DNA of 6,445 bases from the NCBI GenBank assembly GCA_946408315.1, contig CAMJRV010000140.1:1-6445 (forward strand), in the 5' to 3' direction. Source of the stretch: an uncultured Bacillota bacterium. Lineage in GTDB: Bacteria; Bacillota; Clostridia; Peptostreptococcales; Anaerovoracaceae. Numbering within the stretch: the stretch's first letter is position 1; every line of letters begins with the position of its first letter. The notes under the pieces were generated by a model, which was given only the letters and a program-made list of their open reading frames with translations, was not told the DNA's origin and did no database searches. The position numbers were made by a program, and so were the translations under genes. Below are positions 5,841 through 6,445 of the stretch, one piece after another.

Positions 5841-6445
5841 GATGAATACTTTTATGATTGCCGCCGTTGGGACGGCCAGTATCATTCCGAGAATGCCCCC
5901 GTAATGCCCTCCCACGGTGACGGAGACCAAGACGAACAGCGGGTGAAGGCCTATGCTCGAGCCGACTACCCTCGGATAAATGACGTTGGCGTCGATCTGC
6001 TGAATGATGACCAGTACCAGGATCGCGAAAAGCGCTTCGCTGAGACCTCCTGTCAGAAGCCCGACCAGTGCGGCGGGGACGGTGCTGATCACCGGTCCGA
6101 AATAGGGGATAATATTGCAAAGACCGGCAAAGCAGCCGATAAATATGGCGTAGTCAAGACCGATGAGGGAAAGTCCGATAGAGGACAGCACGGCGATAAT
6201 CAGGGCATCCAGAAGTTGGCCTCTCAAAAATTGGGATACGACCTGATTGATGTCCGAAAGGGTCTCAGTCACGACGGCATTAGCTTTCATAGGGAGCGTC
6301 AGATGCAGCGCTTTCCTCCAGAGCCGCAGGAAGAAATCCTTGTCTTTCAGGAGGTAGATGCTGACGACGATTCCAAGCACCATGTTCAGGAGGCCGCCTC
6401 CCGCATTGGCGATAATATTGATGATGGACGCTGTGCTGAAATTGT
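5814..6445 (-). CDS. AI-2E family membrane transporter, C-terminal part (cut by window edge)
   Basis: The frame is open from the right edge, so the visible part is 209 residues plus two bases and the real start lies beyond the window; the ATG at 6383 is an internal methionine. The family usually has 350-400 residues. Several hydrophobic segments are separated by short loops. Family hallmarks are the cytoplasmic stretch around FLRGQLLDALIIAVLSSIGL, the motif NIIPYFGPVISTVPAALVG, and the C-terminal VIYPRVVGSSIGLHPLFVL followed by GGILGMILAVPTAAIIKV. Members have been proposed to export autoinducer-2 (TqsA) or to act as Na+(Li+)/H+ antiporters; the substrate here cannot be assigned. The C-terminus MKKLDSVD is encoded by the terminator palindrome. 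It is convergent with arcC and unlikely to be co-regulated with it. Confidence 0.9.
   Translation of the reverse strand, partial: NFSTASIINIIANAGGGLLNMVLGIVVSIYLLKDKDFFLRLWRKALHLTLPMKANAVVTETLSDINQVVSQFLRGQLLDALIIAVLSSIGLSLIGLDYAIFIGCFAGLCNIIPYFGPVISTVPAALVGLLTGGLSEALFAILVLVIIQQIDANVIYPRVVGSSIGLHPLFVLVSVTVGGHYGGILGMILAVPTAAIIKVFIMKKLDSVD

Noticed and set aside
5794..6120. 108-codon minus-strand ORF in another frame
   Set aside because: It overlaps the AI-2E family frame, which has clear membrane segments and family motifs; the alternative product is arginine-rich without a domain.

Overview
The window looks like chromosomal DNA of an anaerobic Firmicute, most likely a clostridial lineage. 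The grounds are AGGAG-type ribosome binding sites, a sigma-A-like promoter, a GntR/MocR regulator, an ORF with a typical Firmicute cell-wall protein N-terminus, and an arginine fermentation operon of about 50% GC. The species cannot be read from the sequence.

Layout from left to right. (1) Positions 1-552, minus strand: the N-terminal part of a membrane-anchored cell-wall protein of the YoaR-like/PG_binding_4 type, running off the left edge. (2) 553-793: a divergent intergenic region with an inverted repeat and a near-perfect promoter (TTGACA, 17 bp, TATATT) for the next gene. (3) 794-2293: a MocR/PdxR-like regulator (GntR winged helix plus aminotransferase fold) whose PLP-binding lysine is replaced by leucine, along with several other pocket residues. 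(4) 2294-2529: a densely structured 236-bp gap holding a long nested palindrome, two 17-bp direct repeats with a 23-bp period, an intrinsic terminator built from the second repeat, and a weak candidate promoter. (5) 2530-5772: three closely spaced genes, ornithine carbamoyltransferase (arcB), arginine deiminase (arcA) and carbamate kinase (arcC). Together they encode the complete cytosolic arginine deiminase pathway: arginine to citrulline and ammonia, citrulline to ornithine and carbamoyl phosphate, and carbamoyl phosphate plus ADP to ATP, CO2 and ammonia. (6) 5799-5840: a perfect 42-bp palindrome serving as a bidirectional terminator. (7) 5814-6445, minus strand: the C-terminal part of an AI-2E family membrane protein, convergent with arcC and running off the right edge.

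The most interesting point is the pairing of a lysine-less MocR protein with an arc operon. A reasonable inference is that this protein is the local regulator of arginine catabolism and senses a ligand without forming an internal PLP aldimine. The repeats upstream of arcB are either its operator or the remains of a mobile-element end. No arginine/ornithine antiporter (arcD) and no ArgR- or Crp-type regulator is present in the window, and the gene order B-A-C differs from the usual A-B-C.
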